DNA of 64,000 nucleotides from Ensifer sp. BR816 (GCF_000378985.1 NZ_KB905370.1:2217830-2281829); one strand, 5' to 3'. Positions 7,842-17,774 are shown, numbered from the stretch's first letter. Made by a program: numbers and translations. The notes: generated by a model not told the origin, from the letters alone.

Positions 7842-8657
7842 ATGAGCGATTGGGCACTGACTGAAACCGTCAAGACATCGGCGGGAGTTGTTTCGGCCGG
7901 TCAGACCGGGCAAGGACCGGATCTGGTTCTCGCGCATGGTTGGCCGTGGTCTTCGTTCTCGTGGCACAAGGTTATTCCAACGCTCGCGCAAAGGTATCGG
8001 GTTCACTGGTACGACATGCCCGGCTATGGCCATTCCGAAAAGCGTCCGGATCGCCGCACTTCGCTCGACGTGCAGGGCGAAATATTCGTGGAAATGCTCA
8101 CGCATTGGAGGCTTTGCCGCCCATCCGTCATTGCCCACGATTTCGGTGGAGCGATTAGCTTGCGCGCCCATTTGTTGCACGGTTGTGAGTACGAGCGGTA
8201 TGTGCTCATGAACGTGGTCGCAGTTCGGCCTTGGGGATCGGCGTTTTTTGATCATGTTGGAAGACATGTCGAAGCCTTCCAGGGTCTTCCGCAGCATATT
8301 CATCGTGCAATTGTGGAAGCCTACATCCGGGGCGCCTTGGTCCGTCCGCTCAATGATAGCGATCTCGACAGGTTGATCGAGCCCTGGCTCACCGAGGATG
8401 GCGCACATAGCTTTTATCGGCAATTCGCTCAGGCGGACGAAAAATATACTGCAGAAATAGAGCCATCATTTGGTGCCGTGCGATGCCCCGTTAAGATCAT
8501 CTGGGGCGAAAAGGACCCATGGATTCCGCTTGAGCGTGGAAGGCAGCTTCACCGCTATATTCCGCAAGCCGAGTTCCAGACAATTCCGGAAGCGGGACAT
8601 ATGCCCCAACTCGAAACGCCCGGTGCGCTGCTGGACGCGGTCGGGAAATTATTATGA
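7842..8657 (+). CDS. Alpha/beta hydrolase (haloalkane dehalogenase / epoxide hydrolase-like)
   Basis: 271 residues from the ATG at 7842, which has GGGAG six bases upstream. The oxyanion-hole motif AHGWPWSS is near residue 31. The nucleophile elbow AHDFGGA carries Asp rather than Ser, as in haloalkane dehalogenases, haloacetate dehalogenases and epoxide hydrolases. The acid WGEKDPW and the catalytic His of EAGHMPQLE complete the triad. A cytoplasmic hydrolase of small organic substrates is supported; the substrate is not. It converges on xdhB 13 bp downstream and is divergently controlled with the CGNR regulator. Confidence 0.85.
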   Translation: MSDWALTETVKTSAGVVSAGQTGQGPDLVLAHGWPWSSFSWHKVIPTLAQRYRVHWYDMPGYGHSEKRPDRRTSLDVQGEIFVEMLTHWRLCRPSVIAHDFGGAISLRAHLLHGCEYERYVLMNVVAVRPWGSAFFDHVGRHVEAFQGLPQHIHRAIVEAYIRGALVRPLNDSDLDRLIEPWLTEDGAHSFYRQFAQADEKYTAEIEPSFGAVRCPVKIIWGEKDPWIPLERGRQLHRYIPQAEFQTIPEAGHMPQLETPGALLDAVGKLL

Positions 8658-8670
8658 GGAGAGAACGGAT

Positions 8671-11010
8671 CTATGCTTTCTCTCTCAACCGCTCCACCGC
8701 CATCAGGACCCGTTCAGGTGTCGCCGGCGTATCCAGGCGCGGGCATTCGCGATAGTCGGCGACGCTGGCGACCGCCATCGACAGGGCTTCCAGCACGGAG
8801 ATCGGCAGCATCAGGGGCGGCTCACCCACCGCCTTGGACCGGCCGATCGTCTTTTCGGCATTTTCCGACCATTCGGCGAGGCGGACGTTGAAGATCTTCG
8901 GCCGGTCGGAGGCGAGCGGGATCTTGTAGGTCGAGGGGGCATGCGTCCTCAGCCGCCCCTTCTCATCCCACCAGAGCTCCTCTGTCGTCAGCCAGCCCAA
9001 GCCCTGCACGAAGCCGCCCTCGACCTGGCCGATATCGATCGCCGGGTTGAGCGAGCGGCCGACGTCGTGCAGCACGTCGACCCGGTCGACCAGATATTCC
9101 CCGGTCAGCGTATCGATCGATACTTCCGAGACGGCGGCGCCATAGGCGAAATAGTAAAAGGGCGTGCCGCGCCCGGCGGCGCGGTCCCAGTGGATCTTTG
9201 GCGTCTTGTAGAAGCCAGCGGCCGAGAGTTGCACACGGGCAATATAGGCCTGGCCGACGAACTCGGCGAAGGGCACGAGCTGTTCGCCGATCTTCACATG
9301 GTTCGGCACAAAGGTGACGTTCTCGGCGGTCGTCTGCCAGCGTTCGGCGGCGAAGGCGACGAGGCGTTCCTTGATCTGCCGGGCGGCGTCGAATGCGGCC
9401 ATGCCGTTCAGGTCGGAGCCGGAGGAGGCGGCGGTTGCGGAGGTGTTCGGCACCTTGCCGGTCGTCGTCGCGGTGATCTTCACCCGGTCGATATCGATCT
9501 GGAAACTGTCGGCGAGAACCTGCGCCACCTTGGTGTAGAGGCCTTGGCCCATCTCGGTGCCGCCGTGATTGAGATGGACCGAGCCGTCCTTGTAGATGTG
9601 AACGAGCGCGCCCGCCTGGTTGAGATGGGTCAGGGTGAAGGAGATGCCGAACTTGACCGGTGTCAGGGCGATGCCCTTGCGGATCACCCGGCTCGACCTG
9701 TTGAAGTCGACAATCGCGGCACGCCGCGCCTGGTAGTCCGCGCTTGCTTCCAGCTCCTCGACGATCTGACGGATGATGTTGTCTTCCACCTTTTGGTGGT
9801 AGGGCGTGATGTCGCGGCCCGAATCCTTGTCGCCGTAGAAGTTCAGTTTGCGAATTTCGAGCGGGTCCTTGCCGAGCGCGTAGGCGACCTCCTCGATGAT
9901 TCGCTCGCAGCCGACCATGCCTTGCGGGCCACCGAAGCCGCGAAAGGCGGTGTTGGAAACCGTGTTGGTTTTCAGCGGTTGCGAGGTCAGCTTCACATGC
10001 GGATAGAAGTATGCGTTGTCGGCATGGAACAGCGCCCGGTCGGTGACCGGCCCGGAAAGGTCGGCGGAAAAACCGCAGCGCGCGGCATAGGTCGCCTGCA
10101 CTGCCAGGATGTTCCCGGCATCATCGAAACCGACGTCGTAATCGACGAGGAAGTCGTGGCGCTTGCCTGTGGCCATCATGTCATCGTCGCGGTCGGGCCG
10201 GAACTTGACGGCCCGACGCAGCTTGCGCGCGGCGACGGCGGCGAGTGCAGCGAACTGGTTGCCCTGCGTCTCCTTGCCGCCGAAGCCGCCGCCCATGCGG
10301 CGGACATTCACGGTGATGGCGTTCGACGGGACGCCGAGCACCTGCGCGACCATATGCTGGATCTCGGTCGGATGCTGGGTCGAGACCCAGACGGTCATCT
10401 CGTCGTCCTCTCCGGGAATCGCGAGCGCGATGTGTCCTTCGAGATAGAAATGCTCCTGGCCGCCGATGCGCATCCGACCCTTCAGCCGCCGCGGTGCACG
10501 CTCCAGTTCGCCCTCCGCGTCGCCGCGCTGCAGCGTCAATGGCGGCGTGACGAGCTCGCCGCCTCCGGCCATCGCATCGGCGACATCAATCCTGTGGGGC
10601 AGGTCGCGATAGGTGATCTTCGCCAGCCGCGCCGCGCGGCGCGCAATATCGCGCGTCTCGGCGATTACCGCAAAGGCCGGTTGACCATGAAACTGCACAC
10701 GGCCGTCTGCAAGCACCGGCTCGTCGTGCAGATGTGTGGGGCTGATGTCGTTGGAATGCGGCATGTCCCTGGCGGTCAGCACTGAAACGACCCCGGGGAG
10801 GGCGGCGACCGCGGAGAGGTCCATTTCGAGGATTTCGGCGTGGGCCCGGTCGGTGAGCCCCAGCGCGCCGTGCAAGGTGCCGGCCGGTTCCGGGATGTCG
10901 TCGATATAGTCGGCAGTTCCAGCGACATGCTTGTGGGCGCTGTCGTGGCGCAGTTCGCTGTGCATCGGGCCGGCGATGGTTTGGGGTTCTTCGAACGTGG
11001 ACTTATCCAT
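8671..11010 (-). CDS. xdhB: Xanthine dehydrogenase, molybdopterin-binding subunit
   Basis: 779 residues, the usual size for a separate molybdenum-cofactor subunit. Family landmarks in order: HVAGTADYIDDIPEP at the start, the molybdopterin-contact motif GGGFGGKE near residue 240, the FRGFGGPQGM block carrying the active-site Arg near 345, and a C-terminal GQVEGGFVQGLGW segment near 685. With XdhA it oxidises hypoxanthine and xanthine to urate. An AGGA site precedes the ATG at 11010. It follows xdhA after 180 bp occupied by a mosaic repeat. xdhC, the cofactor-inserting chaperone gene, is not in the window. Confidence 0.94.
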   Translation of the reverse strand: MDKSTFEEPQTIAGPMHSELRHDSAHKHVAGTADYIDDIPEPAGTLHGALGLTDRAHAEILEMDLSAVAALPGVVSVLTARDMPHSNDISPTHLHDEPVLADGRVQFHGQPAFAVIAETRDIARRAARLAKITYRDLPHRIDVADAMAGGGELVTPPLTLQRGDAEGELERAPRRLKGRMRIGGQEHFYLEGHIALAIPGEDDEMTVWVSTQHPTEIQHMVAQVLGVPSNAITVNVRRMGGGFGGKETQGNQFAALAAVAARKLRRAVKFRPDRDDDMMATGKRHDFLVDYDVGFDDAGNILAVQATYAARCGFSADLSGPVTDRALFHADNAYFYPHVKLTSQPLKTNTVSNTAFRGFGGPQGMVGCERIIEEVAYALGKDPLEIRKLNFYGDKDSGRDITPYHQKVEDNIIRQIVEELEASADYQARRAAIVDFNRSSRVIRKGIALTPVKFGISFTLTHLNQAGALVHIYKDGSVHLNHGGTEMGQGLYTKVAQVLADSFQIDIDRVKITATTTGKVPNTSATAASSGSDLNGMAAFDAARQIKERLVAFAAERWQTTAENVTFVPNHVKIGEQLVPFAEFVGQAYIARVQLSAAGFYKTPKIHWDRAAGRGTPFYYFAYGAAVSEVSIDTLTGEYLVDRVDVLHDVGRSLNPAIDIGQVEGGFVQGLGWLTTEELWWDEKGRLRTHAPSTYKIPLASDRPKIFNVRLAEWSENAEKTIGRSKAVGEPPLMLPISVLEALSMAVASVADYRECPRLDTPATPERVLMAVERLREKA

Positions 11011-11036
11011 GCCGATGGTCCTTTTCGAAGAAGACG

Positions 11037-11151
11037 CCCCTCATCCAACTTCCGGCACCTTCTCTCCGCGAGGCGGGGAGACGGGACGTCGCGGCGCCGC
11101 CTCCGTTCCCTCTCCACGCAACCGGGGAGAGTCCTCGGGTTGAACCCGAGG
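11037..11151. repeat. RIME-like mosaic repeat between xdhA and xdhB
   Basis: The gap between xdhA and xdhB holds a CCCCTCATCC start, two paired CTCTCC/GGGGAG stem blocks and, at 11133-11151, a palindrome with arms CCTCGGGTT and AACCCGAGG around one central base. The block composition matches the Rhizobium intergenic mosaic elements; a related element lies at 57719-57828. Its position inside an operon means it would be transcribed and could affect message stability between the two subunits. Confidence 0.65.
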
Positions 11152-11190
11152 AGAGCGGCAATTCCACAACGCCGACATCGAAGACAGCAC

Positions 11191-12678
11191 TCATGCCACA
11201 TCCTCGAAACGCTGAAGCTGCGCCTTTTCGCCGACGTTCTCCAGGAAAAAGCGCATCAGCAGATTCTTCGCCGCCAGCATGCGATAGGCGCTGCTGGCGC
11301 GCCAGTCGGTGATCGGTTGGAAGTCCGTCTCGAAGGCCGCTTGCGCTGCGCGCACCGTCTCCTCCGACCAGGGCTGGCCGATCAGCGCTGCCTCGACGGC
11401 CTTTGCCCGCTTTGGCGTCGCCGCCATGCCGCCAAAGGCGATGCGGGCGGTTTCGACCCGATCGCCCGCGAGCGAGATGCGGAAGGCACCGAGCAGGGCG
11501 GAAATGTCCTCGTCGCGGCGCTTCGTCACCTTGTAGGCGGCAAAGCGGTCGCCCGCCGGCAGCGCCGGGACGAAGATACTCTCGACGAACTCGTCGGGCC
11601 TGCGGTCCTGCTTGCCATAGGCAATGAAGAAATCCTCGAGCGGCAGCGTTCGGCTGCCATCCTTCGACCGCAGGGTGACCGTCGCGCCGAGGGCGATCAG
11701 CGGTGGCGGGCTGTCGCCGATCGGCGAGCCGTTGGCGATGTTGCCGCCGATCGTGCCCATATTGCGCACCTGATCGCCGCCGATGCGGTCGAGCAGCGGG
11801 CCGAAGCTTGGAAAGGCCGAGGAAAGGGCTTCGAAGGCGGATGTATAAGTGACGCCGGCGCCAATGGTCAGGCCGGCTCCAGAGCTTTCGATCCGCTGCA
11901 ATTCGGCGATGCCGCTGATGAACACTGCCGGGTTGATCGGGCGCATCTGCTTCGTCACCCAGAGGCCGACATCGGTCGAGCCCGCGACGATCGTCGCCGC
12001 CGGATTTTCGGCGAGCACCGTTGCGAGGCCGGCTGTATCCGCCGGTACGATAAGACAGTCCTCGCCGGGGCCGATGACGATCGTTTCCGTCGCCTGAAAC
12101 ACCTTGAGCCGGGCCGCTACGGTCTCCCGCGTCCGAGTGATCGGATCGAAAATCGCCGAGGGCCGCTCCTTGGCGGCGGCTTCGGCCGCCCGCACGATCG
12201 GCTCGTAGCCCGTGCAGCGACAGAGATTGCCCTGCAGCGCCTTCTCGATCGCGGCGCGGCTCGGGTTGTCGTTCGTCAGCCATAGCCCATAGAGCGACAT
12301 GACGATGCCGGGCGTGCAGAAGCCGCATTGCGAACCGTGATAATCCACCATCGCCTGCTGCACCGGATGCAGCGCCCCGTCGCTTGCCGCCAGATGCTCG
12401 ACGGTGACGACATGCGTGGCGTTGAGCGAGCCGACGAAGCGGATGCAGGCATTGACGCTCTCGTAGAGGAGACTCTCACCGTTGCGACCGTCGTCAGCAA
12501 GCCGGCCGACGAGCACGGTGCAGGCGCCGCAATCGCCCTCGGCGCAACCTTCCTTGGTGCCGGTGAGGCGGCGCTCGAGCCTGAGAAAGTCGAGCAGCGT
12601 AGCGGCCGGCGCGACCTCGGAAAGGGCGATCTCCGTCTCGTTCAGAATGAAGCGGATGCTGCCGGATGCCTGTGCCAT
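11191..12678 (-). CDS. xdhA: Xanthine dehydrogenase, iron-sulfur/FAD subunit
   Basis: 495 residues from ATG 12678 (AAGGA just upstream; a GTG at 12681 would add one residue). Two [2Fe-2S] domains come first: the plant-ferredoxin type cluster [11 protein letters not shown] near residue 45, then QCGFCTPG and NLCRCTGY near 115 and 150. The FAD domain follows with [18 protein letters not shown] near 320. The protein hands electrons from the molybdenum subunit to NAD. The ATG lies 21 bases after the bdhA stop, so bdhA-xdhA-xdhB read as one operon, a mixed ketone-body/purine arrangement described for S. meliloti. Confidence 0.94.
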   Translation of the reverse strand: MAQASGSIRFILNETEIALSEVAPAATLLDFLRLERRLTGTKEGCAEGDCGACTVLVGRLADDGRNGESLLYESVNACIRFVGSLNATHVVTVEHLAASDGALHPVQQAMVDYHGSQCGFCTPGIVMSLYGLWLTNDNPSRAAIEKALQGNLCRCTGYEPIVRAAEAAAKERPSAIFDPITRTRETVAARLKVFQATETIVIGPGEDCLIVPADTAGLATVLAENPAATIVAGSTDVGLWVTKQMRPINPAVFISGIAELQRIESSGAGLTIGAGVTYTSAFEALSSAFPSFGPLLDRIGGDQVRNMGTIGGNIANGSPIGDSPPPLIALGATVTLRSKDGSRTLPLEDFFIAYGKQDRRPDEFVESIFVPALPAGDRFAAYKVTKRRDEDISALLGAFRISLAGDRVETARIAFGGMAATPKRAKAVEAALIGQPWSEETVRAAQAAFETDFQPITDWRASSAYRMLAAKNLLMRFFLENVGEKAQLQRFEDVA

Positions 12679-12699
12679 CACGTCCTTCTCGATCCCGCT

Positions 12700-13476
12700 C
12701 TATTGCGCCGTCCAGCCGCCGTCCATCGAGACATGCGTGCCGGTGATCTGGGCGGCTTCGTCGCTGGCAAGGTAGAGCGCCAGCGAGGCGACCTGCTCGA
12801 CGGTTATGAACTTCTTGGTCGGCTGGCCCTTGAGCATCACCTCGTTGATCACCTGCTCTTCGGTGATGCCGCGAGTCCTCGCCTGGTCCGGTATCTGCTT
12901 TTCCACGAGCGGCGTCAGCACATAGCCGGGGCAGATCGAGTTCACGGTGATGCCGTTTTCCGCCACCTCGAGCGCCACCGTCTTGGTAAGACCCATGATA
13001 CCATGCTTGGCTGCCACATAGGCGGACTTGAAAGGCGAGGCGACCAGGCCATGCGCCGAGGCGATGTTGACGACACGGCCCCAGCCTTGCTGTTTCATGG
13101 CGGGGATCGCCGCTCGGATGGTGTGGAAGGAAGAGGAGAGATTGATGGCGATGATCCGGTCCCATTGCTCGACCGGAAAGTCCTCGATCTTTTCGACGAA
13201 CTGCACGCCGGCATTGTTGACCAGAATGTCGGTGCTGCCGAAGCGCGCGGTCGCGGTCGCGATCAGGTCGGCGATCTCGGCCGGCTTCGTCATGTCGGCG
13301 GGATGGTGAAGCACGGTGCCGGAGCCGAGGCCGGCGACCTCGTCCGTCACGGTCCTTATTTCGTCAGCCGAACCGAAACCGTTCAGCACGATATTGGCGC
13401 CGTTCTTCGCAAAGGCCTTGGCGATGGCGAGCCCTATGCCGCTCGTCGAACCCGTTATGACCGCTGTTTTCGTCAT
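12700..13476 (-). CDS. bdhA: 3-hydroxybutyrate dehydrogenase
   Basis: 258 residues from ATG 13476, with GGGAGAG seven bases upstream; an in-frame extension to 13515 lacks a good start. A short-chain dehydrogenase: NAD motif GSTSGIGLA near residue 7, NNAGVQ near 90, catalytic Tyr/Lys in SAYVAAKHG near 150, and the typical C-terminal [15 protein letters not shown]. The overall pattern and length match D-3-hydroxybutyrate dehydrogenase, which oxidises 3-hydroxybutyrate released from PHB to acetoacetate. It is the first gene of bdhA-xdhA-xdhB and is divergent from glpK across 273 bp. Confidence 0.9.
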   Translation of the reverse strand: MTKTAVITGSTSGIGLAIAKAFAKNGANIVLNGFGSADEIRTVTDEVAGLGSGTVLHHPADMTKPAEIADLIATATARFGSTDILVNNAGVQFVEKIEDFPVEQWDRIIAINLSSSFHTIRAAIPAMKQQGWGRVVNIASAHGLVASPFKSAYVAAKHGIMGLTKTVALEVAENGITVNSICPGYVLTPLVEKQIPDQARTRGITEEQVINEVMLKGQPTKKFITVEQVASLALYLASDEAAQITGTHVSMDGGWTAQ

Positions 13477-13655
13477 TCTCGATCTCTCCCTCGGCGCCGC
13501 AGACCCGTGCCGCATTCATACCCGTCCGCGCGCTGGTTTTGCGACGCAACAGCCGCAGCCTACGCGCAAAAGCGCGGCGGTGACAATTGTGTTTTTCGGT
13601 CCGGCGACGCAGATTTGGCGCCGTGCTCAAAAGAGTACGGCAGTTGCGTTTTGTT

Positions 13656-13674
13656 TTCGTTTGACATTCGTTTG
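13656..13674 (+). promoter_or_regulatory. TTCGTTTG direct repeats upstream of glpK
   Basis: TTCGTTTG occurs at 13656-13663 and again at 13667-13674, an 11-bp period that places both on one helix face. A TTGACA at 13661-13666 sits between them, so a bound regulator would cover the -35 box. TTCG-type repeats resemble DeoR-family GlpR operators; the assignment is inference. Confidence 0.45.
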
Positions 13675-13749
13675 CCCATCGTATTGAAGTCTTCCGAAGG
13701 CTGCCTCCAGAGGGAAGGTGGCCGTCTGTTGCGTGCCGAGGAGGGGCAT

Positions 13750-15243
13750 ATGGGCGGATATATTCTCGCGATCGATCAGGGTACGACGTCCACGCGCGCG
13801 ATCGTCTTCGACGGCAAGCAGCAGGTCGCGGGCATCGACCAGAAGGAGTTCAGGCAGTACTTTCCGAAATCCGGCTGGGTCGAGCACGACCCGGAGGAAA
13901 TCTGGGAAACCGTCCTCTCCACCATCCGGCAGGCGATCGAGAAGGCCGGCATTGCCGCAAGTGATCTGGCGGCGATCGGCATCACGAACCAGCGCGAGAC
14001 GGTGGTCGTCTGGGATCGCGAGACCGGCAAGCCGATCCACAACGCTATCGTCTGGCAGGATCGCCGCACCGCCTCCTTCTGCGACAAACTCAAGAAGCAG
14101 GGCCTCGAAAAGACCTTCACCAAAAAGACGGGACTGCTGCTCGATCCGTATTTTTCCGGCACGAAGCTCAACTGGCTGTTGACCAACGTCAAGGGTGCGC
14201 AGGCGCGCGCCGCAAAGGGCGAACTCTGCTTCGGCACCGTCGACACATTCCTCATCTGGCGGCTCACCGGCGGCAAGTCCTTCGCGACCGACGCGACCAA
14301 CGCCTCGCGCACGCTGATCTATAACATCGTCGACAATCTCTGGGACGACGAACTCACCGACATCCTGCGCATTCCGCGCGCAATGCTGCCGGAGGTGAAG
14401 GATTGCGCCGCCGATTTCGGCGTCACGGACGCGTCGATCCTCGGTGCGCCGATCCCCATTCTCGGCGTCGCCGGCGACCAGCAGGCGGCAACGATCGGCC
14501 AGGCGTGCTTCAAGCCGGGCATGCTGAAATCCACCTATGGCACCGGCTGCTTCGCCTTGCTCAATACCGGCAAGGACATCGTCCGCTCGAAGAACCGGCT
14601 GCTCACCACCATCGCCTACCGGTTGAACGGGGAAACCACCTACGCGCTCGAAGGTTCGATCTTCGTCGCGGGCGCTGCCGTCCAATGGCTGCGCGACGGG
14701 CTCAAGGTCATCAAGGCGGCGCCCGACACCGGCACGCTGGCCGAAAGCGCCGATCCGATGCAGGAGGTCTATCTGGTGCCGGCCTTCACCGGGCTCGGCG
14801 CCCCGCACTGGGATCCGGATGCCCGCGGCGCGATCTACGGGATGACGCGCAATACCGGGCCCGCCGAGTTCGCCCGCGCGGCGCTGGAATCCGTCTGCTA
14901 CCAGACGCGCGATCTGCTCGACGCCATGCATAGGGACTGGCACAGCAACGGCAAGGACACCGTGCTGCGGGTCGACGGCGGCATGGTCGCCTCGGACTGG
15001 ACGATGCAGAGGCTCTCCGATCTCCTCGATGCGCCGGTCGACCGGCCCGTCATCCTCGAGACGACGGCGCTCGGGGTCGCTTGGCTCGCCGGCAGCCGCG
15101 CCGGCGTCTGGCCGAACCAGGAGGAGTTTGCCAAGTCCTGGGCGCGCGACCGGCGCTTCGAGCCGAAGATGGACGGAACGACCCGCAAGGGCAAGCTGAA
15201 GGGCTGGCGCAGTGCGGTGAAGCGGACGCTGATGGCCGCGTAG
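13750..15243 (+). CDS. glpK: Glycerol kinase
   Basis: 497 residues from ATG 13750 with GAGGGG four bases upstream. Phosphorylates glycerol to sn-glycerol-3-phosphate in the cytoplasm. FGGY-kinase landmarks: [17 protein letters not shown] (phosphate 1 motif) at residues 5-21, ITNQRET near 79, the glycerol contact region WQDRRT near 104, and [18 protein letters not shown] near 300. Length is normal. It stands alone, without glpD or transport genes, divergent from bdhA. The open frame continues far upstream in phase, but the family N-terminus and ribosome-binding site fix the start. Confidence 0.96.
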   Translation: MGGYILAIDQGTTSTRAIVFDGKQQVAGIDQKEFRQYFPKSGWVEHDPEEIWETVLSTIRQAIEKAGIAASDLAAIGITNQRETVVVWDRETGKPIHNAIVWQDRRTASFCDKLKKQGLEKTFTKKTGLLLDPYFSGTKLNWLLTNVKGAQARAAKGELCFGTVDTFLIWRLTGGKSFATDATNASRTLIYNIVDNLWDDELTDILRIPRAMLPEVKDCAADFGVTDASILGAPIPILGVAGDQQAATIGQACFKPGMLKSTYGTGCFALLNTGKDIVRSKNRLLTTIAYRLNGETTYALEGSIFVAGAAVQWLRDGLKVIKAAPDTGTLAESADPMQEVYLVPAFTGLGAPHWDPDARGAIYGMTRNTGPAEFARAALESVCYQTRDLLDAMHRDWHSNGKDTVLRVDGGMVASDWTMQRLSDLLDAPVDRPVILETTALGVAWLAGSRAGVWPNQEEFAKSWARDRRFEPKMDGTTRKGKLKGWRSAVKRTLMAA

Positions 15244-15481
15244 CTGGGCGGTTTGCCTTTTCCGTAGCTGGTCGCGCTTTCTCCAAGAGGGCCACGGCCC
15301 CGGCATCCGGCACGAAATGCATAGTCAATGGGGGATATCGGGCGCGTCTCGCGCCTGACATCCCGCCATGCGCTCGATGCCTGAATGCATCGCTTGATCC
15401 CGCAAGCTCGCCGCTTCCGGCAGCGCGACCGACAGCCTTGTCCGCACGTTTCCTGAGAGGCTTCATCCGACAAGTGCAGGC
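15244..15481. other. Intergenic region downstream of glpK, no gene seen
   Basis: With the regulatory site that follows, this makes a 300-bp gap before the next gene. I see no convincing ORF, hairpin terminator or RNA gene in it. Confidence 0.5.
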
Positions 15482-15515
15482 TTGACTTACGCATAGCTAA
15501 TTGGCTATACGTCAA
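15482..15515 (+). promoter_or_regulatory. Promoter and overlapping operator of the arsR-SRPBCC operon
   Basis: TTGACT at 15482-15487 and TATACG at 15506-15511 form a -35/-10 pair with an 18-bp spacer. A dyad, ATAGC (15493-15497) with GCTAT (15504-15508), lies in the spacer and touches the -10 box, and TTGAC/GTCAA form an outer pair. The layout suggests autorepression by the ArsR protein encoded just downstream. Confidence 0.6.
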
Positions 15516-15543
15516 CCCATAGTCAAGCAGGTATGGATCTGAC

Positions 15544-15867
15544 ATGTCAGAGGCTCAGGATGTTCTCTTCAGGACGCTTGCCGATCCAACGCGACGGGCC
15601 CTCTTTGAACGACTATGCCGCGAAGGGGAAAGAACGGTCGGAGCGCTGACGGAGCGGGCGGGTGTCTCTCAGCCGGTCGTCTCCAAGCATCTCGGCCTGC
15701 TGAAGCAAGCCGGCCTGGTGCGTGATCGCCATCAAGGCCGCCACACCTATTACAGCGCCCAACTCGGCGCGCTCGCCCCCTTGGTCGACTGGACAAGCGA
15801 GATGGCGGCATTCTGGCAGAACCGTTTCGACGATCTCGAAGCTTTGCTGAAAAGGATGGACCAATGA
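15544..15867 (+). CDS. ArsR-family regulator
   Basis: 107 residues. A winged helix-turn-helix protein: FRTLADPTRRALFERLCREGERTVGALTERAGVSQPVVSKHLGLLKQAGLV is the classical ArsR fold, without the metal-binding cysteines of arsenic or cadmium sensors. It overlaps the following SRPBCC gene (ATGA at 15864-15867). Such ArsR-SRPBCC pairs are common in bacteria and probably sense an organic ligand or stress. The dyad inside its own promoter (15493-15508) supports autoregulation. Confidence 0.9.
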   Translation: MSEAQDVLFRTLADPTRRALFERLCREGERTVGALTERAGVSQPVVSKHLGLLKQAGLVRDRHQGRHTYYSAQLGALAPLVDWTSEMAAFWQNRFDDLEALLKRMDQ

Positions 15868-16283
15868 ACGAAACCCGCACCGTCGTGGTCGAGCGTGACC
15901 TACCGCATCCGCCGGAGAAAATCTGGCGCGCACTCACCCAGCCGCACCTCGTCGAGGAATGGCTGATGAAGAACGACTTTCAGGCCGTCGTCGGTCATCG
16001 TTTCAATCTGCGCGGAGAATGGGGTGGTGTGCTGGACTGCGAAGTCCTCGCCGTGGAGCCGAACAGAAGGCTGACATATACTTGGAATTTCGCGCACGAG
16101 GATGCGGCCTTCGACCTCAAGAGCGTGGTGACGTTCATCCTCACGCCAACGACCACAGGGACCCAGCTACGCATGGAGCAATCGGGCTTCCGTCCGGAGC
16201 AGCGCCAGGCCTTTGGTGGCGCCAAGGCCGGGTGGCAACAGTTCCTTGCAAATCTGGAGCAGGTTCTGGCACGGCTCGATTGA
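15864..16283 (+). CDS. SRPBCC (AHSA1-like) domain protein
   Basis: 139 residues. Begins with the typical VVVERDLPHPPEKIWRALTQPHLVEEWLM segment of the START/SRPBCC hydrophobic-pocket fold and ends with the usual GGAKAGWQQFLANLEQVL helix. These small cytoplasmic proteins bind hydrophobic ligands; no specific ligand can be inferred. Translationally coupled to the ArsR gene through a 4-bp overlap, and followed 44 bp later by a small membrane protein, so the three probably form one operon. Confidence 0.88.
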   Translation: MNETRTVVVERDLPHPPEKIWRALTQPHLVEEWLMKNDFQAVVGHRFNLRGEWGGVLDCEVLAVEPNRRLTYTWNFAHEDAAFDLKSVVTFILTPTTTGTQLRMEQSGFRPEQRQAFGGAKAGWQQFLANLEQVLARLD

Positions 16284-16327
16284 AGCCGGCGAGAACCGTA
16301 TGTCATCGAATTTCCTGGGAGGTTTTA

Positions 16328-16549
16328 ATGAGTGCTTGGATTCGGCAAGTTCACCGCTGGCTGTCGATCATTTTTACGGCGACCGTGATTGCCAACTTCG
16401 TCGCCATGGCGCTGGGCGAGCCGCCCGCCTGGATCGTCTATTCGCCGCTGCTTCCTCTGTTCCTGCTGTTGTTTAGTGGCCTCTATATGTTCGCGCTCCC
16501 CTATGCCACGAGATGGCGGAGTGGTCGTTCCGCCGCTCAAGTGAAGTGA
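16328..16549 (+). CDS. Small two-helix membrane protein
   Basis: 73 residues from ATG 16328, with a strong GGGAGG at 16317-16322. Two hydrophobic stretches (about residues 12-29 and 38-58) are joined by a short [10 protein letters not shown] loop, and the C-terminus is basic ([12 protein letters not shown]). Similar small membrane proteins accompany ArsR-SRPBCC pairs. No function can be assigned. A 10-bp perfect hairpin follows at 16580-16604. Confidence 0.7.
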   Translation: MSAWIRQVHRWLSIIFTATVIANFVAMALGEPPAWIVYSPLLPLFLLLFSGLYMFALPYATRWRSGRSAAQVK

Positions 16550-16579
16550 ACACAAGGTCCGCCGACATCGATCGACTTG

Positions 16580-16604
16580 TCCGGGAAACGATGTGTTTCC
16601 CGGA
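16580..16604. terminator. Perfect 10-bp hairpin downstream of the arsR operon
   Basis: TCCGGGAAAC (16580-16589) and GTTTCCCGGA (16595-16604) enclose a 5-nt loop. The stem follows the small membrane gene by 30 bp, but no T run follows it, so it may be a message-stabilising hairpin rather than an intrinsic terminator. Confidence 0.5.
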
Positions 16605-16668
16605 TGAGCATTTGCTGCCCATGCGTGCGCCAACTATCTGTTGTCAAAACAGAAACAGGACGGGCAGC

Positions 16669-17709
16669 ATGGAACTCGGGCTTTACACATTCGCGGACGT
16701 CGATCCGAACGCCGAAAACAAGGGCAGGGAAGGACAACGTCGCCTCAAGAACCTGATCGAAGAAATCGAGCTTGCCGACCAGGTCGGACTCGACGTCTTC
16801 GGGCTTGGCGAGCATCACCGGCCCGACTACGCCGCCTCTGCGCCGGCGGTCATTCTGGCGGCGGCTGCGGCCAGGACGAAGAACATCCGGTTGACCAGCG
16901 CCGTGACGGTTCTGAGTTCCGACGAGCCGGTTCGTGTCTTCCAGCAGTTTGCAACGCTCGATCTTCTTTCCAATGGTCGTGCCGAGATCATGGCCGGGCG
17001 CGGCTCCTTCATCGAATCCTTCCCGCTCTTCGGCCAGTCGCTGGACGACTATGACCAGCTTTTTGCCGAGAAGCTCGATCTCCTGCTGGCGATCCGCGAC
17101 AGCGAGAAGGTCACCTGGTCGGGCGAAATGCGTCCGCCGATCGACGGTCGGGGCGTCTATCCGCGGCCGCTGCAGGATCCGCTGCCGCTCTGGATCGCCG
17201 TCGGCGGCACGCCGCAGTCGGTCGCCCGCGCCGGCGCGTTGGGCTTGCCCATGGCGCTCGCGATCATCGGCGGCGAACCGCGGCGGTTCGCGCCGCTCTT
17301 CGATCTCTATCGCGAGGCGGCGCGCCGCGCGGGGCAGGATGCATCTAGGCTGAAGACGAGCATCAACGTGCACGGCTTCATCGCCGACACAACGGATGAG
17401 GCCGCCGACCAGTTCTACGGGCCGCAGGCGGAGGTGATGAACCGGATCGGCCGCGAGCGCGGCTGGGGGCCGACGAACCGCGCCCATTACGACCAGGCGC
17501 GCAGCCCGACCGGCAATCTCTTCCTGGGCGACCCGGAGACGGTCGCGCAAAAGATCGTCGCGCACCAGAAACTCTTCCGAAACGATCGCTTCCTGCTGCA
17601 GATGGCGATCGGCCCGATGCCGCACGACCAGATCATGCGCGGCATCGAGCTCTACGGCACCAAGGTCGCGCCGCTGGTTCGCGAGATGCTGGCGGAAGCA
17701 AGCGGGTAG
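16669..17709 (+). CDS. Luciferase-like FMN-dependent monooxygenase
   Basis: 346 residues. A bacterial-luciferase-type TIM barrel: [11 protein letters not shown] at the start, then [27 protein letters not shown] near residues 34-60, [24 protein letters not shown] near 75-98, and [20 protein letters not shown] near 103. These match the LLM-class flavin oxidoreductases that use reduced FMN and O2. The substrate is unknown. An AGGA/CGGG stretch lies about nine bases before the ATG. Codon use and GC content match the surroundings. Confidence 0.85.
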   Translation: MELGLYTFADVDPNAENKGREGQRRLKNLIEEIELADQVGLDVFGLGEHHRPDYAASAPAVILAAAAARTKNIRLTSAVTVLSSDEPVRVFQQFATLDLLSNGRAEIMAGRGSFIESFPLFGQSLDDYDQLFAEKLDLLLAIRDSEKVTWSGEMRPPIDGRGVYPRPLQDPLPLWIAVGGTPQSVARAGALGLPMALAIIGGEPRRFAPLFDLYREAARRAGQDASRLKTSINVHGFIADTTDEAADQFYGPQAEVMNRIGRERGWGPTNRAHYDQARSPTGNLFLGDPETVAQKIVAHQKLFRNDRFLLQMAIGPMPHDQIMRGIELYGTKVAPLVREMLAEASG

Positions 17710-17774
17710 CGGACCAGCCGCCACTGGTATCCGCCGCGCCGCCACGCTACATGTGGCCGCGAAAGCGAGACACC

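Noticed and set aside
8470-10785. Long + strand ORF opposite xdhB
   Set aside because: Antisense shadow of xdhB; Arg/Gly/Ala/His-rich low-complexity product, no family motif.
12328-13749. Upstream in-phase extension of glpK
   Set aside because: The frame is open through bdhA and xdhA antisense sequence, but glpK has a good ribosome-binding site and the family start at 13750.
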